Source: Zeaxanthinibacter sp. PT1 | GTDB lineage: Bacteria > Bacteroidota > Bacteroidia > Flavobacteriales > Flavobacteriaceae | Reading direction: 5' to 3' | Assembly: GCF_028464225.1 (NCBI RefSeq) | Contig: NZ_JAQPCN010000001.1 | Location: forward strand, 1,546,634-1,610,633 | Length of the DNA: 64,000 bases | Shown here: positions 17,752 through 26,905 of the stretch, piece after piece | Position numbering within the stretch: position 1 is the first letter of the stretch | How the letters are laid out: each line of letters starts with the position of its first letter | Program-made: the position numbers and the translations under genes | The notes under the pieces: model-generated | The model's input: only the letters and a program-made list of their open reading frames with translations | What the model was told of the DNA's origin: nothing | The model's database searches: none

Positions 17752-18216
17752 ATGCATGCAGTGATCTATATTTCTAAAGCCGAACCTTCTTTTTCCAAAG
17801 AAAAAATTAAGGAGATGTTGCTCAGGTCCAAATCCTATAACCAGGAGCATGAAATCACGGGTTGTATCGTATACCACAAGCAACAGTTTATACAGCTGAT
17901 TGAAGGTTCAGAAAACGATGTCCGCGAGCTTTACAAGAATATTAAGCAAGACAACAGGCACGATAAAGTTACTACGCTCTACGATAATCCATGTGGAAGT
18001 CGTCTGTTCCCCAATTGGTCCATGGCCTTTTACGAGTTTGATGAAGAAGACAGCGCTGTACACACCAGGTTGCAGCTAGATCAGATTTTGGATCAGGCCA
18101 CTGTTGCTGAGAATAACAGGGACGCCTTCGGGGTATTGGAGGGTAGCGCCGAAAGACTTTTAGCTCAAGATAAACACGATCTTTTCAATACCGTTCGCCG
18201 CCTTTTCGGCAAATAA
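17752..18216 (+). CDS. Stand-alone BLUF blue-light sensor
   Basis: 154-residue protein whose first ~95 residues are a BLUF (FAD-binding blue-light) domain. Tyr6, Asn30, Gln48, Trp89 and Met91 all align with AppA Tyr21, Asn45, Gln63, Trp104 and Met106 at a constant offset of 15, so the photocycle residues are intact. The motifs are HEITGCIVY, FIQLIEG and FPNWSMAF. The remaining ~55 residues are helical without a recognised output domain, so it should signal through protein contacts. A GTG directly before the ATG could serve as start and would add one residue. It is followed by a bidirectional terminator. No cognate effector gene is adjacent. Confidence 0.92.
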   Translation: MHAVIYISKAEPSFSKEKIKEMLLRSKSYNQEHEITGCIVYHKQQFIQLIEGSENDVRELYKNIKQDNRHDKVTTLYDNPCGSRLFPNWSMAFYEFDEEDSAVHTRLQLDQILDQATVAENNRDAFGVLEGSAERLLAQDKHDLFNTVRRLFGK

Positions 18217-18225
18217 TACCTAAAA

Positions 18226-18257
18226 CAAAAAAAACCCGGGGTAAACCCGGGTTTTTA
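18226..18257. terminator. Bidirectional terminator between BLUF and M16 genes
   Basis: AAAACCCGGG-GTAA-ACCCGGGTTTTT-type hairpin with an A-run on the left and a T-run on the right. It sits between two convergent genes and should stop transcription from both sides. Confidence 0.88.
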
Positions 18258-18271
18258 ATAAAACTCTTAAT

Positions 18272-21001
18272 CTATTCGGTGCCTTCTTTTTTAAAGTCAC
18301 CGGCATTGACCACGGTCCACTCGGTAAATGGTTTAATGTACTTTTTAATGGCTGCATTTACATCTTTGACCGTCAGGGAAGTCACTTTATCTTCAATGGA
18401 TTTATGAAATTCCATATCCCGGTCATAATAAATATTATTATTGACTAAGGAAGCTAATTCGTTGTCCTTGGCCCTGGAAACAGTTCTGCCCTGCACCCAG
18501 CCATTTATCGCATCTTTAAGTTCCTCTTCAGTAATCCCGTCTGTAATAAATCGCGCTATTTCCTCTTTGAAACCTAATTGCACCTTGTCGTAATTAGCAG
18601 GTGCATAGATGGCATAAATGAACATGCGCGAATTGGAATCATCCTTATCCGAATCGGCCTGGAATCCTGCCCCGGCCCCATAACTGACCCCGTCTTTCTG
18701 TCGCAACCTGTCTGCGATGCGCGAATTCAGGAAACCACCGCCAAGAATGGTGCTGGCTATAGTTAAAGCAGCGTAATCCTCATGGTACTCACTGATGTTT
18801 ATACTCTGCCCTCCAAAAGTCATCGCGTTTTGTTTGTCGGGGGTTTGTATGTCCTCATGTACCGGCTTATTAGCCTGGAAAGGATTCTTGATCTCCGAAT
18901 AGGGATGATCACTTTCAAAGCCGGTAAAAGCTTCTTGCATCATTCGCTTTAATTGGTCGACATCCTGGTCACCAATACTCACCAAAATAGATTTACCAAG
19001 TCCGTAGAATTCGTCGTGAAACTTTCTGATATCCTCTACAGTCACAGCTTTAATCGCAGCCTCCTGCTCTTCAATCGTCATCGTATAATTAGGATGACCT
19101 TTGGGATAGGTGTTGTTGATCTCCCCCAGACGCTGGGAAGCCAGGAATTGTGGCTCGGTTTTATTATTCTCCAGGCTTGCCAGGCGTTCGGTTTTTATTT
19201 TTTCTAGTTCAGAGGGTTCAAAAGCCGGATTTTTAATCATATCTATCATCAGCTTAACCACCTCCTGGAGGTTTTCTTCCGTACTTTCTATGGAGGCGTA
19301 TGTATTCCCGTTCCTGGCATACAGGTTTACCGAACTCTTTAGTCTGCTCAACTCGTCCTCGATCTCCTGCCGTGTCATGCTGGTAGTTCCTTTGTTCAAC
19401 ATAGCTGCTGTAAAGGAAGGAATCATTCCCTTATTCGATAGCGATTTCACGTCTCCGTTCCGGATACTGAAATTGAAGGTGACTGTAGCACCCCTGTTAC
19501 TCTTTTCAATGAAACCATACTTTATTCCATTGTCCATTTCACCACGCACTAGTCGCTCTTCAATTTTATCATAGGCAACATCAAAGGCTTCACCTGTACC
19601 TTTGCTTTCTTTCCCTTTGTACCCGGATACCAATGAATCCAGGTTAGCAACGTGCGGAATAGCGACTCTTTCCGGGTCTTTTGTAGGATAAAAGCGGCCG
19701 ATGGTACGGTTAGATGGAATGAGGTATTTAGAAGCAGCCTTATTAACTTCCTCTAAGGTCATCGCTTCTACCCTGTCCCTGTGTATAAAGGCAAGCCTGA
19801 AGTCGCCTGCGCCAATGAATTCACTCATGTAGGTGCCCAGCCTGGCGGAATTCCTGAGGATCTGGTCGAAGTCTTTCATCAGGTTGGCTTTCGCTCGATC
19901 CAGTTCTTCCTGTGTCACAGGATTCTCCCTAACCTGATCCAACACCGAAGTCAATATGGATTGGACTTCATCGGCATCTTTATCCGAAGGTACATCGACA
20001 TTGATATACAGGAAGCCGGGTTCTTTTGTAAAAGGGGAAAATGACCAGAGTGAGGACGCTTTCTGGGTTTCTATCAACGCTTTATACAGCCTTCCCGATG
20101 GTTCATCGGTAAGAACCTGCTCTACGATGGCCATTGCTGCATAATCAGGGTCCGAGCCCGAGGGCGTATGGTAAAGTGATGAGACCAACTGCAGGTCTCC
20201 AACCCGGCTGAGGGCTACTAGTTTTTCACCGTCCTGTGCCGGTTCTTCTGTGTAAGAATCACGGATCGGGCTATCGGGTTTAGGTATATTTCCAAATTTA
20301 TCTTCTACCAGTTCCAGCGTCTTTTCTTCATCAAACTTTCCCGTAATCATGAGGACCGCATTGTCTGGCCTGTAGAATTTTTTATAGAATGCCTTTAGGT
20401 TGTCTATCGGCACGCGCTCAATATCGGAGCGGTTACCGATTGTACTATTACCGTAGTTGTGCCAAAGAAAAGCCGCATTGATGACTTTCTCCAAGAGAAC
20501 TCCGGTAGGGTTGTTCTCCCCGGATTCAAATTCGTTGCGGACTACGGAGAACTCTGAGTCGAGGTCTTTTTTAGCGATAAAGGAATTTACCATTCGGTCT
20601 GCTTCCAGGTCCAGAGCCCATTCCAGGTTCTCGTCCGTCGCATTGAAAGTTTCGTAATAATTGGTCCTGTCATACCAGGTGGTACCATTGGCGCGTGCAC
20701 CGTGGGAAGTGAGTTCTTTTGGAATATCTGGACGATTAGGGGTTCCTTTGAACACCATGTGTTCGAGCAGGTGTGCCATTCCTTTTTCTCCATAACCCTC
20801 ATGTCGTGAACCCACCAGGTAGGTGATATTCACGGTTATGGTTTGGGCCGAGTTGTCAGGGAACAGCAATACTTTTAAGCCATTGTCGAGCTCGTATTGC
20901 GTAATACCTTCCACGGAGGCGGTCTTTTTCATTTGGGCATAGCCCGTGACCCCGGCGATCAAAAATGCCAGGAGGATCAGTGTGTAATTAATTGTTTTCA
21001 T
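18272..21001 (-). CDS. M16 family zinc metallopeptidase (two-domain)
   Basis: 909-residue pitrilysin/insulinase-family protease, exported by a signal peptide (MKTINYTLILLAFLIAGVTGYAQ). The first M16 half has the inverted zinc motif HLLEH (His77, Glu80, His81), and a likely third ligand lies in the NEFESGENNP segment near residue 155. The second half (from about residue 480) lacks HxxEH and is the usual inactive partner that closes the clamshell. It probably degrades peptides in the periplasm or at the outer membrane. It is monocistronic, converging on the BLUF gene with a shared terminator. Confidence 0.92.
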   Translation of the reverse strand: MKTINYTLILLAFLIAGVTGYAQMKKTASVEGITQYELDNGLKVLLFPDNSAQTITVNITYLVGSRHEGYGEKGMAHLLEHMVFKGTPNRPDIPKELTSHGARANGTTWYDRTNYYETFNATDENLEWALDLEADRMVNSFIAKKDLDSEFSVVRNEFESGENNPTGVLLEKVINAAFLWHNYGNSTIGNRSDIERVPIDNLKAFYKKFYRPDNAVLMITGKFDEEKTLELVEDKFGNIPKPDSPIRDSYTEEPAQDGEKLVALSRVGDLQLVSSLYHTPSGSDPDYAAMAIVEQVLTDEPSGRLYKALIETQKASSLWSFSPFTKEPGFLYINVDVPSDKDADEVQSILTSVLDQVRENPVTQEELDRAKANLMKDFDQILRNSARLGTYMSEFIGAGDFRLAFIHRDRVEAMTLEEVNKAASKYLIPSNRTIGRFYPTKDPERVAIPHVANLDSLVSGYKGKESKGTGEAFDVAYDKIEERLVRGEMDNGIKYGFIEKSNRGATVTFNFSIRNGDVKSLSNKGMIPSFTAAMLNKGTTSMTRQEIEDELSRLKSSVNLYARNGNTYASIESTEENLQEVVKLMIDMIKNPAFEPSELEKIKTERLASLENNKTEPQFLASQRLGEINNTYPKGHPNYTMTIEEQEAAIKAVTVEDIRKFHDEFYGLGKSILVSIGDQDVDQLKRMMQEAFTGFESDHPYSEIKNPFQANKPVHEDIQTPDKQNAMTFGGQSINISEYHEDYAALTIASTILGGGFLNSRIADRLRQKDGVSYGAGAGFQADSDKDDSNSRMFIYAIYAPANYDKVQLGFKEEIARFITDGITEEELKDAINGWVQGRTVSRAKDNELASLVNNNIYYDRDMEFHKSIEDKVTSLTVKDVNAAIKKYIKPFTEWTVVNAGDFKKEGTE

Positions 21002-21209
21002 GTTGATTGCTTGTGATGAGAACTTAAAAATAGCGATTTATTTCAGTGATATAATACCCTTTAGAGGGTATATATACAGTTGAAGTATAAAGAATAATAG
21101 TAGTTTGATCAATGAAGTAAAGGATACCGCCGTCAGTGAGTAAATTTATTGATAAAATTATAGGGTAGTAGTCAAATAAAAACAAGGCAGAAATGTCACG
21201 GCGATATTC

Positions 21210-21266
21210 GGGGGATAAACCCCTCCTCCCCAAGGACAATTTAATACAGGGGACTGCAGAAAGCTT
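21210..21266 (+). repeat. Possible diverged copy of the GGGGACAAGCCCC intergenic repeat
   Basis: The 321-base gap between the M16 and lactonase genes holds no gene I can support. Its part at 21210-21266 (GGGGGATAAACCCC, then TCCTCCCC and later GGGACTGCAGAAAGC) shares the hairpin core, the C-rich stretch and CTGCAGAAA with the two copies near 31.7 kb. A separate dyad ATACCCT-TTAG-AGGGTAT lies at 21054-21071. Confidence 0.4.
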
Positions 21267-21322
21267 GCATTAACTAGAAAAAAATCAAAGAGGCTGATCT
21301 GCAATCGATTTTGATCGAACAC

Positions 21323-22450
21323 TCAAAACAATAGGCAAACCGGACTCGGCACAGTGGCCTTGTCTGTAAACTCCAAAGTTCCTTTGCTTGGGTTTCGCTT
21401 AAAAGAAACGATGCTGTTAGAATTCTGGTTAGCGACCAGTAAAAAATCTTCACCCGGTGACAGCGTGAAATTTCTTGGCCAGTTGCCTTGGGTATGCTGG
21501 TGGTCGAGAAGGTACAATTGGCCGGTGGTTTGGTCAACCTGGTAGATCACAATACTGTTATGGCCACGGTTAGATCCATAGAGAAATTTACCATCGGACG
21601 AGATCCTGATATCTGCGCAGTAGTTCTCGCCTTCAAATTCCCCGGGCAGGGTACTGACGGTTTCACGGATATGGTACTCTTGATCTCCGGTTTGTTCCAG
21701 GCGCGTGATGGTCGAATTAAGTTCGTTGATCACATATAGCCATTGCTGATCAGGGTGGATTGCCAAGTGCCTGGGGCCAGATCCTGCTGGAAGGGTGATT
21801 TTACCCGTAAGATTTAATTTTGTTTGTTCCTCGGGTTTATTTTTGTCGTATAGCCAAAGCTGATCTGTGCCCAGGTCTACTCCAATTACCTGGTTTCTTT
21901 TCTCATGAAACCAAGCCGAATGAGCATGAGGACCTTCCTGCCGTGGATCAGGACCGCTGCCTTGATGTTGAGATACGTCTGCAGGGCCTTCTAACTTACC
22001 ATCCTTTTTTATTTTAAGGAGGGCTATAGTTCCGCTGAGGTAATTGGATACCAGGAGTTGTCCCTGATCGTCTAGGGCAATATGGCAGGGTGCATCCCCG
22101 CCGGAACTTCTCCTGGAAAGGAATTGCAGTGAGTCTTTTACAATGGCAAAAGATGCCACTGTGCCTCCATTGTTTTTTTGATCACTGTTTTCATTAACGG
22201 CGAGTAAATATTTACCATCAGCAGTTTTGGCCAGGAAGGAAGGGTTCTCTTCCCTGGCCACTAATCCAAGTGATTTAACCTTTCCGTTATGATCCAGGGC
22301 AAAGCGATAGATGCCCTCACTGTTTAAATCCGTGTAAGTACCCACATAGAATTCTTCTAGTTGAGGTGGAGTAGGTAATTGAAAGGCGCTGGCTGAAGTC
22401 CCCATAAGAATTAATAATAAAGTGGTTAGGATGCGGATGTGAACAAACAT
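21323..22450 (-). CDS. Secreted lactonase-type seven-bladed beta-propeller
   Basis: 375-residue protein of the lactonase / 6-phosphogluconolactonase (YbhE/Pgl, PF10282) family, with a signal peptide ending near TSASA, so it acts outside the cytoplasm. Recognisable blades are FYVGTYTDLNSEGIYRFALD, GGDAPCHIALDDQGQLLVSNYLSGTI, GSGPRHLAIHPDQQWLYVINELNSTI and GNWPRNFTLSPGEDFLLVANQNSNSI. The export signal makes a pentose-phosphate role unlikely; a periplasmic sugar-lactone hydrolase or a binding protein fits better. It lies upstream on the minus strand of the M16 gene but ~320 bases away, so probably its own unit. Confidence 0.83.
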   Translation of the reverse strand: MFVHIRILTTLLLILMGTSASAFQLPTPPQLEEFYVGTYTDLNSEGIYRFALDHNGKVKSLGLVAREENPSFLAKTADGKYLLAVNENSDQKNNGGTVASFAIVKDSLQFLSRRSSGGDAPCHIALDDQGQLLVSNYLSGTIALLKIKKDGKLEGPADVSQHQGSGPDPRQEGPHAHSAWFHEKRNQVIGVDLGTDQLWLYDKNKPEEQTKLNLTGKITLPAGSGPRHLAIHPDQQWLYVINELNSTITRLEQTGDQEYHIRETVSTLPGEFEGENYCADIRISSDGKFLYGSNRGHNSIVIYQVDQTTGQLYLLDHQHTQGNWPRNFTLSPGEDFLLVANQNSNSIVSFKRNPSKGTLEFTDKATVPSPVCLLF

Positions 22451-22563
22451 AAGTAAGGTCTTTTCTTTGTGAAAATTCTAATCTGTGATCATCGGTTTTG
22501 CCAAATTTTTAATTTTCAGAGATCTGGAAATTCAAACTTTGACTTTTCCCAATAGGCGACCTT

Positions 22564-24114
22564 TTAGAGGGGAATATTGCCATGTTTTTTCTTTGGTAAG
22601 CTTACCGCTTTATGTTCCAGCATAGCAAATGACTTGATCAATTTTCCCCTGGTGTCTTTTGGGAGAATTACCTCGTCAATAAACCCTCTTTCTGCTGCAC
22701 TGTATGGGTTTGCAAACATCTTGGCATACTCCGTTTCTTTCTCGAGTAATTTGGCCTCCGGATCTTCGGCTTTAGCGATCTCCTTCCTGAAAATGATCTC
22801 ACTGGCACCTTTGGCCCCCATTACCGCGATCTCTGCACCGGGCCAGGCGTAGTTCATATCGGCCCCGATATGCTTAGAATTCATTACATCATAGGCACCC
22901 CCGTAGGCTTTACGGGTAATTACTGTGACCTTGGGCACAGTAGCTTCACTCAGGGCATAAAGAAGTTTTGCCCCGTTGGTGATGATACCGTTCCATTCCT
23001 GGTCTGTTCCGGGTAAAAATCCGGGTACATCCACGAGAACAAGCAGGGGAATATTAAAGCAATCACAGAAGCGGGTAAACCGTGCAGCCTTCTTAGAGCT
23101 GTCCACATCGAGGACCCCGGCCAGGCTCATGGGTTGGTTGGCAACGATCCCTATGCTCTTACCGGCGAGGCGGGCAAAGCCCACCACGATATTCTCTGCA
23201 TAGTCTTTATGGATTTCAAAGAAGCTTTCTTCATCGATAATGCCATTGATCACATTTCTCATGTCATACGGCTGGTTGGCATTACCCGGAACAATTGTTT
23301 CCAGGACTTCACGGGATTCATCGCTGAGGTTATATGCAATATCTGCAGGCTTATCTTCACAATTCTGTGGCATGTAGCTCAGCATAGTTTTGATCTGTTC
23401 AATGCACTGCAGGTCATTCGCCGCGGTCAGATGGGTTACTCCTGATTTGGTGGCATGGGTGGAGGCGCCTCCTAATTCTTCCGAAGTCACGTTTTCATTG
23501 GTTACCGTTTTTACCACGTTCGGGCCTGTTACAAACATATAACTGGAATGTTCAACCATCAGCGTAAAGTCTGTCATAGCAGGAGAATAAACTGCTCCTC
23601 CGGCACAAGGCCCCATGATAGCGGAAATCTGAGGGATTACTCCGGACGCCATGACGTTCCTGTGGAAGATATCGGCATATCCCCCTAAGGACCTGACACC
23701 CTCCTGTATGCGTGCTCCCCCGCTATCATTCAGCCCAATAACCGGGACCCCGATTTTCATAGCCATGTCCATGACCTTACAGATCTTTTCAGCATGGGTT
23801 TCAGAGAGTGCACCACCAAAAACCGTGAAATCCTGTGCAAAGACGCAAACTTGCCTTCCGTGGATGGTGCCATATCCCGTTACGACCCCATCCCCATAGA
23901 TCATTTGTTTATCCATGCCAAAATCCTTCGTTCGGTGAGTAACTAAGGCTCCGACTTCTTCGAAAGATCCTTCATCCAGTAAAAAATGGATGCGCTCCCG
24001 TGCCGTTAATTTTCCCTTCTCATGTTGTTTGTCAATTCGGGCTTGTCCACCGCCCAGTCGGGATTGGGCTAATTTTTCTTCAAGTATTTGTTTTTTGTCC
24101 TTTGTATCGGCCAT
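22564..24114 (-). CDS. Acyl-CoA carboxylase carboxyltransferase beta subunit (propionyl-CoA type)
   Basis: 516-residue carboxyltransferase that moves CO2 from biotin to an acyl-CoA, most likely propionyl-CoA. Both crotonase-like halves are present. The N-half has [41 protein letters not shown] and [15 protein letters not shown]. The C-half has [51 protein letters not shown] and [18 protein letters not shown]. It is the last gene of a BCCP-BC-CT operon, starting 21 bases after the biotin carboxylase stop. Substrate choice between propionyl- and methylcrotonyl-CoA is inferred from overall resemblance only. Confidence 0.9.
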   Translation of the reverse strand: MADTKDKKQILEEKLAQSRLGGGQARIDKQHEKGKLTARERIHFLLDEGSFEEVGALVTHRTKDFGMDKQMIYGDGVVTGYGTIHGRQVCVFAQDFTVFGGALSETHAEKICKVMDMAMKIGVPVIGLNDSGGARIQEGVRSLGGYADIFHRNVMASGVIPQISAIMGPCAGGAVYSPAMTDFTLMVEHSSYMFVTGPNVVKTVTNENVTSEELGGASTHATKSGVTHLTAANDLQCIEQIKTMLSYMPQNCEDKPADIAYNLSDESREVLETIVPGNANQPYDMRNVINGIIDEESFFEIHKDYAENIVVGFARLAGKSIGIVANQPMSLAGVLDVDSSKKAARFTRFCDCFNIPLLVLVDVPGFLPGTDQEWNGIITNGAKLLYALSEATVPKVTVITRKAYGGAYDVMNSKHIGADMNYAWPGAEIAVMGAKGASEIIFRKEIAKAEDPEAKLLEKETEYAKMFANPYSAAERGFIDEVILPKDTRGKLIKSFAMLEHKAVSLPKKKHGNIPL

Positions 24115-24135
24115 TTGAGTTGGAGTGTTTTTTGT

Positions 24136-25608
24136 TTAATTCCTGTTCAATTTCCAGTTAGATTCCAATTTAGCGGGAATTCTGACCGCCTTCCGATCTT
24201 CCAAAAGCAATTTAAGACCGACGAGGGCAGCGATCCTTCCCTCCTCTGAAAATTGATCCATGAGCTTCTCGGGGGAATAAAAATTCTTGACAAAATGAGT
24301 GTCAAAGTTTCCGGAAGTAAAGGCAGGATGTTCGCAGACAAATTTTCCGAATGGAAGGGTAGTAGCGACACCTTCAACCTTGTATTGGTCGATGGCTTCT
24401 ACCATCTTCTGAATGGCTTCCTCCCTGTTCTTGCCATAAGTGATCAGTTTGGATAACATGGGATCATAATGGATTGGGACTTCCATTCCCTCTTCAAAAC
24501 CATCGTCCACGCGTATTCCAATACCCTCTGGTTGCTTGTAGACCTCGAGGGTTCCAATACTAGGCATAAAATTGTCCAGGGGATCTTCTGCATACACTCT
24601 TAATTCCAGTGCATGACCATCAATGCGCAGATCCTCCTGTTTAAATTGCAGTTTCTCTCCCTTAGCAATCCTGATCTGTTGTTCCACCAGGTCTATTCCT
24701 GTAACCAGTTCGGTCACCGGGTGTTCTACCTGCAGCCTTGTATTCATTTCGAGAAAATAAAAACTCTGTTGTTCATCCAATAGGAATTCGACAGTTCCGG
24801 CACCTATATAGTCACAGGCTTTGGCGACGTTTATGGCGGCCTGGCCCATTGCAGAACGTATCTCAGGAGTTAGTACGGATGAGGGAGCTTCTTCCACTAC
24901 TTTCTGGTGCCTGCGTTGGATGCTGCATTCCCGTTCAAAAAGGTGCAGGGTATTTCCATGGGTATCGGCCAGTACCTGTATCTCGATATGCCTGGGGGAA
25001 CCGACGTATTTTTCGATGAAAACCGAGCCGTCCCCGAAAGCCGCTTTGGCTTCGCTTATTGCCCTATCCATCTGCTCGGGCAGTTCCTTCATGTTCTCTA
25101 CGATCCGCATGCCCTTTCCTCCACCACCGGCGGCGGCCTTGATCAGGATGGGAAAGCCAATGTCTTCTGCGATTTTCTGTGCCAGTTTCACATCGGTGAT
25201 GGCCTCTTCGATCCCCGGCACCATGGGGATATCGTATGCACGGACGGCATCCTTGGCGGCCAATTTGTTTCCCATCACTTTTATAGCATGGGGCTCCGGA
25301 CCAATAAAGGTAATCCCGTGGTCTTTTACCAATTGGGAAAACTTGGCATTCTCACTGAGAAAACCGTATCCCGGGTGTATGGCTTCTGCTCCTGTTTCCT
25401 CAGTGGCTTTGATGATCTTCTGCATATCCAGGTAGGATTCTGAAGAAGGAGCTTTGCCGAGTAGAACAGCTTCATCAGCAAATTTAACATGGGGGGACAG
25501 GCGGTCTGCCTCAGAATATACTGCAACGGTTTTAATACCCATTTTACGGGCCGTTTTCATGATGCGCAGTGCTATCTCTCCACGGTTGGCAATTAATATT
25601 TTTTTCAT
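24136..25608 (-). CDS. Biotin carboxylase subunit of acyl-CoA carboxylase
   Basis: 490-residue ATP-grasp enzyme that carboxylates biotin with bicarbonate and ATP. It shows the N-terminal MKKILIANRGEIALRIMKTA, the glycine-rich ATP lid AAAGGGGKGMRIV, and FERECSIQRRHQKVVEEAPS. The catalytic segment FLEMNTRLQVEHPVTE and the C-terminal RVYAEDP are also present. It lacks a fused biotinyl domain; that domain is encoded separately just upstream. The last ~45 residues vary from AccC proper. It is the middle gene of the operon with gaps of ~21 bases on each side. A housekeeping accC for fatty-acid synthesis should exist elsewhere in the genome. Confidence 0.92.
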   Translation of the reverse strand: MKKILIANRGEIALRIMKTARKMGIKTVAVYSEADRLSPHVKFADEAVLLGKAPSSESYLDMQKIIKATEETGAEAIHPGYGFLSENAKFSQLVKDHGITFIGPEPHAIKVMGNKLAAKDAVRAYDIPMVPGIEEAITDVKLAQKIAEDIGFPILIKAAAGGGGKGMRIVENMKELPEQMDRAISEAKAAFGDGSVFIEKYVGSPRHIEIQVLADTHGNTLHLFERECSIQRRHQKVVEEAPSSVLTPEIRSAMGQAAINVAKACDYIGAGTVEFLLDEQQSFYFLEMNTRLQVEHPVTELVTGIDLVEQQIRIAKGEKLQFKQEDLRIDGHALELRVYAEDPLDNFMPSIGTLEVYKQPEGIGIRVDDGFEEGMEVPIHYDPMLSKLITYGKNREEAIQKMVEAIDQYKVEGVATTLPFGKFVCEHPAFTSGNFDTHFVKNFYSPEKLMDQFSEEGRIAALVGLKLLLEDRKAVRIPAKLESNWKLNRN

Positions 25609-25629
25609 GTCAGATTTTTAAATAAAACG

Positions 25630-26109
25630 CTACTCCATTTCGATGACCAGCTGTCCTTTTTCAACTGCTTCATCTTTTTTAACCGGGATTGATTTTACAA
25701 CTCCGTCTCCTTGTGAAACGATGATATTTTCCATTTTCATAGCTGATAGGACTAAGAGGGGAGTACCCTCTGTAATCTCTTGCCCTTCTTTCACCATCAC
25801 ATCCAGTATAAGTCCGGGCATAGGTGCGTTTATGAAATTCACTTTTTGGGATGCCACTGCAAGCAATCCCATCTCTTTGACCCGCTGATCGTACTCGTCT
25901 TCAATGCTAAGCTCGTACGTTGTGCCGTTTACTGCGATTTTGAGTGTTTTGTTGGGATAATCGGCGTGAATTAGCTCAATCCGGTATGCTTTCTGTTCCT
26001 TCAGCAAGTGGTAGGTTGAAGGGCCTGTTTTTATAATATCAAGGGTTTCAGCATCTTGAGCGTCTGCGGTGTGCTGTTGTTCCCCGACGGTTATCCTATA
26101 ATTGGTCAT
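25630..26109 (-). CDS. Biotin carboxyl carrier protein of acyl-CoA carboxylase
   Basis: 159-residue carrier. The C-terminal ~70 residues are a biotinyl/lipoyl domain with the biotin-accepting lysine in SAMKMEN (Lys125) and the conserved NAPMPGLILDVMVKEGQ strand. The N-terminal ~80 residues form a small beta-rich domain like the BT domain that joins carrier to carboxylase in propionyl-CoA carboxylase alpha chains; here it travels with the carrier as a separate chain. First gene of the operon, followed by biotin carboxylase and carboxyltransferase. A TTG-N20-TATCTTTA promoter lies 34 bases upstream. Confidence 0.9.
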   Translation of the reverse strand: MTNYRITVGEQQHTADAQDAETLDIIKTGPSTYHLLKEQKAYRIELIHADYPNKTLKIAVNGTTYELSIEDEYDQRVKEMGLLAVASQKVNFINAPMPGLILDVMVKEGQEITEGTPLLVLSAMKMENIIVSQGDGVVKSIPVKKDEAVEKGQLVIEME

Positions 26110-26142
26110 AGTTGAGGGTTATAATGCGAATGTGATAGAGTT

Positions 26143-26173
26143 TAAAGATATAGAATGAAGTCCGTCTTATCAA
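26143..26173 (-). promoter_or_regulatory. Promoter of the acyl-CoA carboxylase operon
   Basis: On the minus strand TTG (26171-26173) is followed by 20 bases and TATCTTTA (26143-26150), one mismatch from TAnnTTTG. It would start transcription about 30 bases before the carrier-protein ATG. Confidence 0.5.
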
Positions 26174-26400
26174 GCCGGGATACGCTTATACGGTGCTAAT
26201 TGTTTTTGCGAACACAAGTTAAAATGTTTTGCGGCAATTTTTATGTATTAATATAGGCGGTGTAATGGTAGGGTGATTAACTGAGTTTGCTTGAAGTTGA
26301 GTGGTGTTACAGCATATTTAAATGGCTCTACCATGAAATGTAACAGCTTTACGGGGCATGTCACTGTCTAACCTTAGAGCAGAGAAATAAAAAGGTTTAA

Positions 26401-26467
26401 ACCCTGGCCTGAATTTTTTCCTTCGTTTCACTACGGAAAGGGCCTTTTGGGGTGGTTAATTAAGAAA
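26401..26467 (+). repeat. Intergenic repeat B, copy 1
   Basis: 67-base element beginning ACCCTGGCCTGAATT and containing CTTCGTTTCACTACGGAAAG and GGGCCTTTTGGGGT. It is repeated 127 bases downstream with five differences. It is part of a ~595-base gene-free stretch between the carboxylase operon and the tRNA. Confidence 0.85.
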
Positions 26468-26527
26468 GTCGCACAACACTAAAGCGGATAATTAAAAATC
26501 TGGATTTCCAAACTTCGAACTTCGAAC

Positions 26528-26594
26528 ACCCTGGCCTGGATTCTTTCCTTCGTTTCACTACGGAAAGGGCCTTTTGGGGTAGCTGATTAAGAAA
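26528..26594 (+). repeat. Intergenic repeat B, copy 2
   Basis: Second copy of the 67-base element at 26401-26467 in direct orientation, differing at five positions, mostly near the right edge. It is preceded by a short tandem ACTTCGAACTTCGAAC at about 26512-26527. Confidence 0.85.
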
Positions 26595-26621
26595 ACCAGC
26601 ACTGCGCTGCAGTGCGGTTTA

Positions 26622-26672
26622 TTTTATGGCCTTACTTCGCTCAAACAAGTTTGGCTCATTTAGGCCATAAAA
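26622..26672. other. 11-bp inverted repeat with 29-base loop
   Basis: TTTTATGGCCT (26622-26632) and AGGCCATAAAA (26662-26672) are perfect inverted copies. The structure lies just beyond the tRNA terminator. Whether it acts in RNA is unknown. Confidence 0.6.
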
Positions 26673-26700
26673 AAAACCAGCTTCAAATGAAGCTGGTTTT
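26673..26700 (-). terminator. Terminator of the initiator tRNA gene
   Basis: AAAACCAGCTTC-AAAT-GAAGCTGGTTTT forms a perfect 12-bp stem-loop; on the minus strand it is followed by a run of T. It begins six bases beyond the 3' end of the tRNA. Confidence 0.85.
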
Positions 26701-26705
26701 CTTAG

Positions 26706-26778
<73 letters not shown>

Positions 26779-26788
26779 TTGTGGACTG

Positions 26789-26820
26789 CAAATATACAAT
26801 GGTTTTTTAGACTAATCAAA
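26789..26820 (-). promoter_or_regulatory. Promoter of the initiator tRNA
   Basis: On the minus strand TTTG (26817-26820) and TATATTTG (26789-26796) are separated by 20 bases, a perfect Bacteroidetes -33/-7 pair. Predicted transcription begins about 8 bases before the mature tRNA 5' end. Confidence 0.85.
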
Positions 26821-26905
26821 GCATCTTGCAAGAAATATTTCTGATGTTGCCACCACGCTGAAAATGATCAAAATCCATACCTTCGGTGCCTACCAAACTA
26901 TTATC

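Noticed and set aside
21024..21239. 71-codon minus-strand frame upstream of the M16 gene
   Set aside because: No signal, domain or leader, in a low-complexity intergenic stretch; no support for coding.
21323..22450. 6-phosphogluconolactonase of the pentose phosphate pathway
   Set aside because: The protein carries a signal peptide, so a cytoplasmic sugar-phosphate role is unlikely; only the family name is kept.
24821..25443. Two long open frames (204 and 178 codons) on the plus strand
   Set aside because: They run antisense inside the biotin carboxylase gene, which has full family motifs. Their translations show no signal, domain or sensible composition.
26401..26594. CRISPR-like array
   Set aside because: Only two repeat copies of 67 bases separated by one 60-base spacer, no further units and no cas genes.
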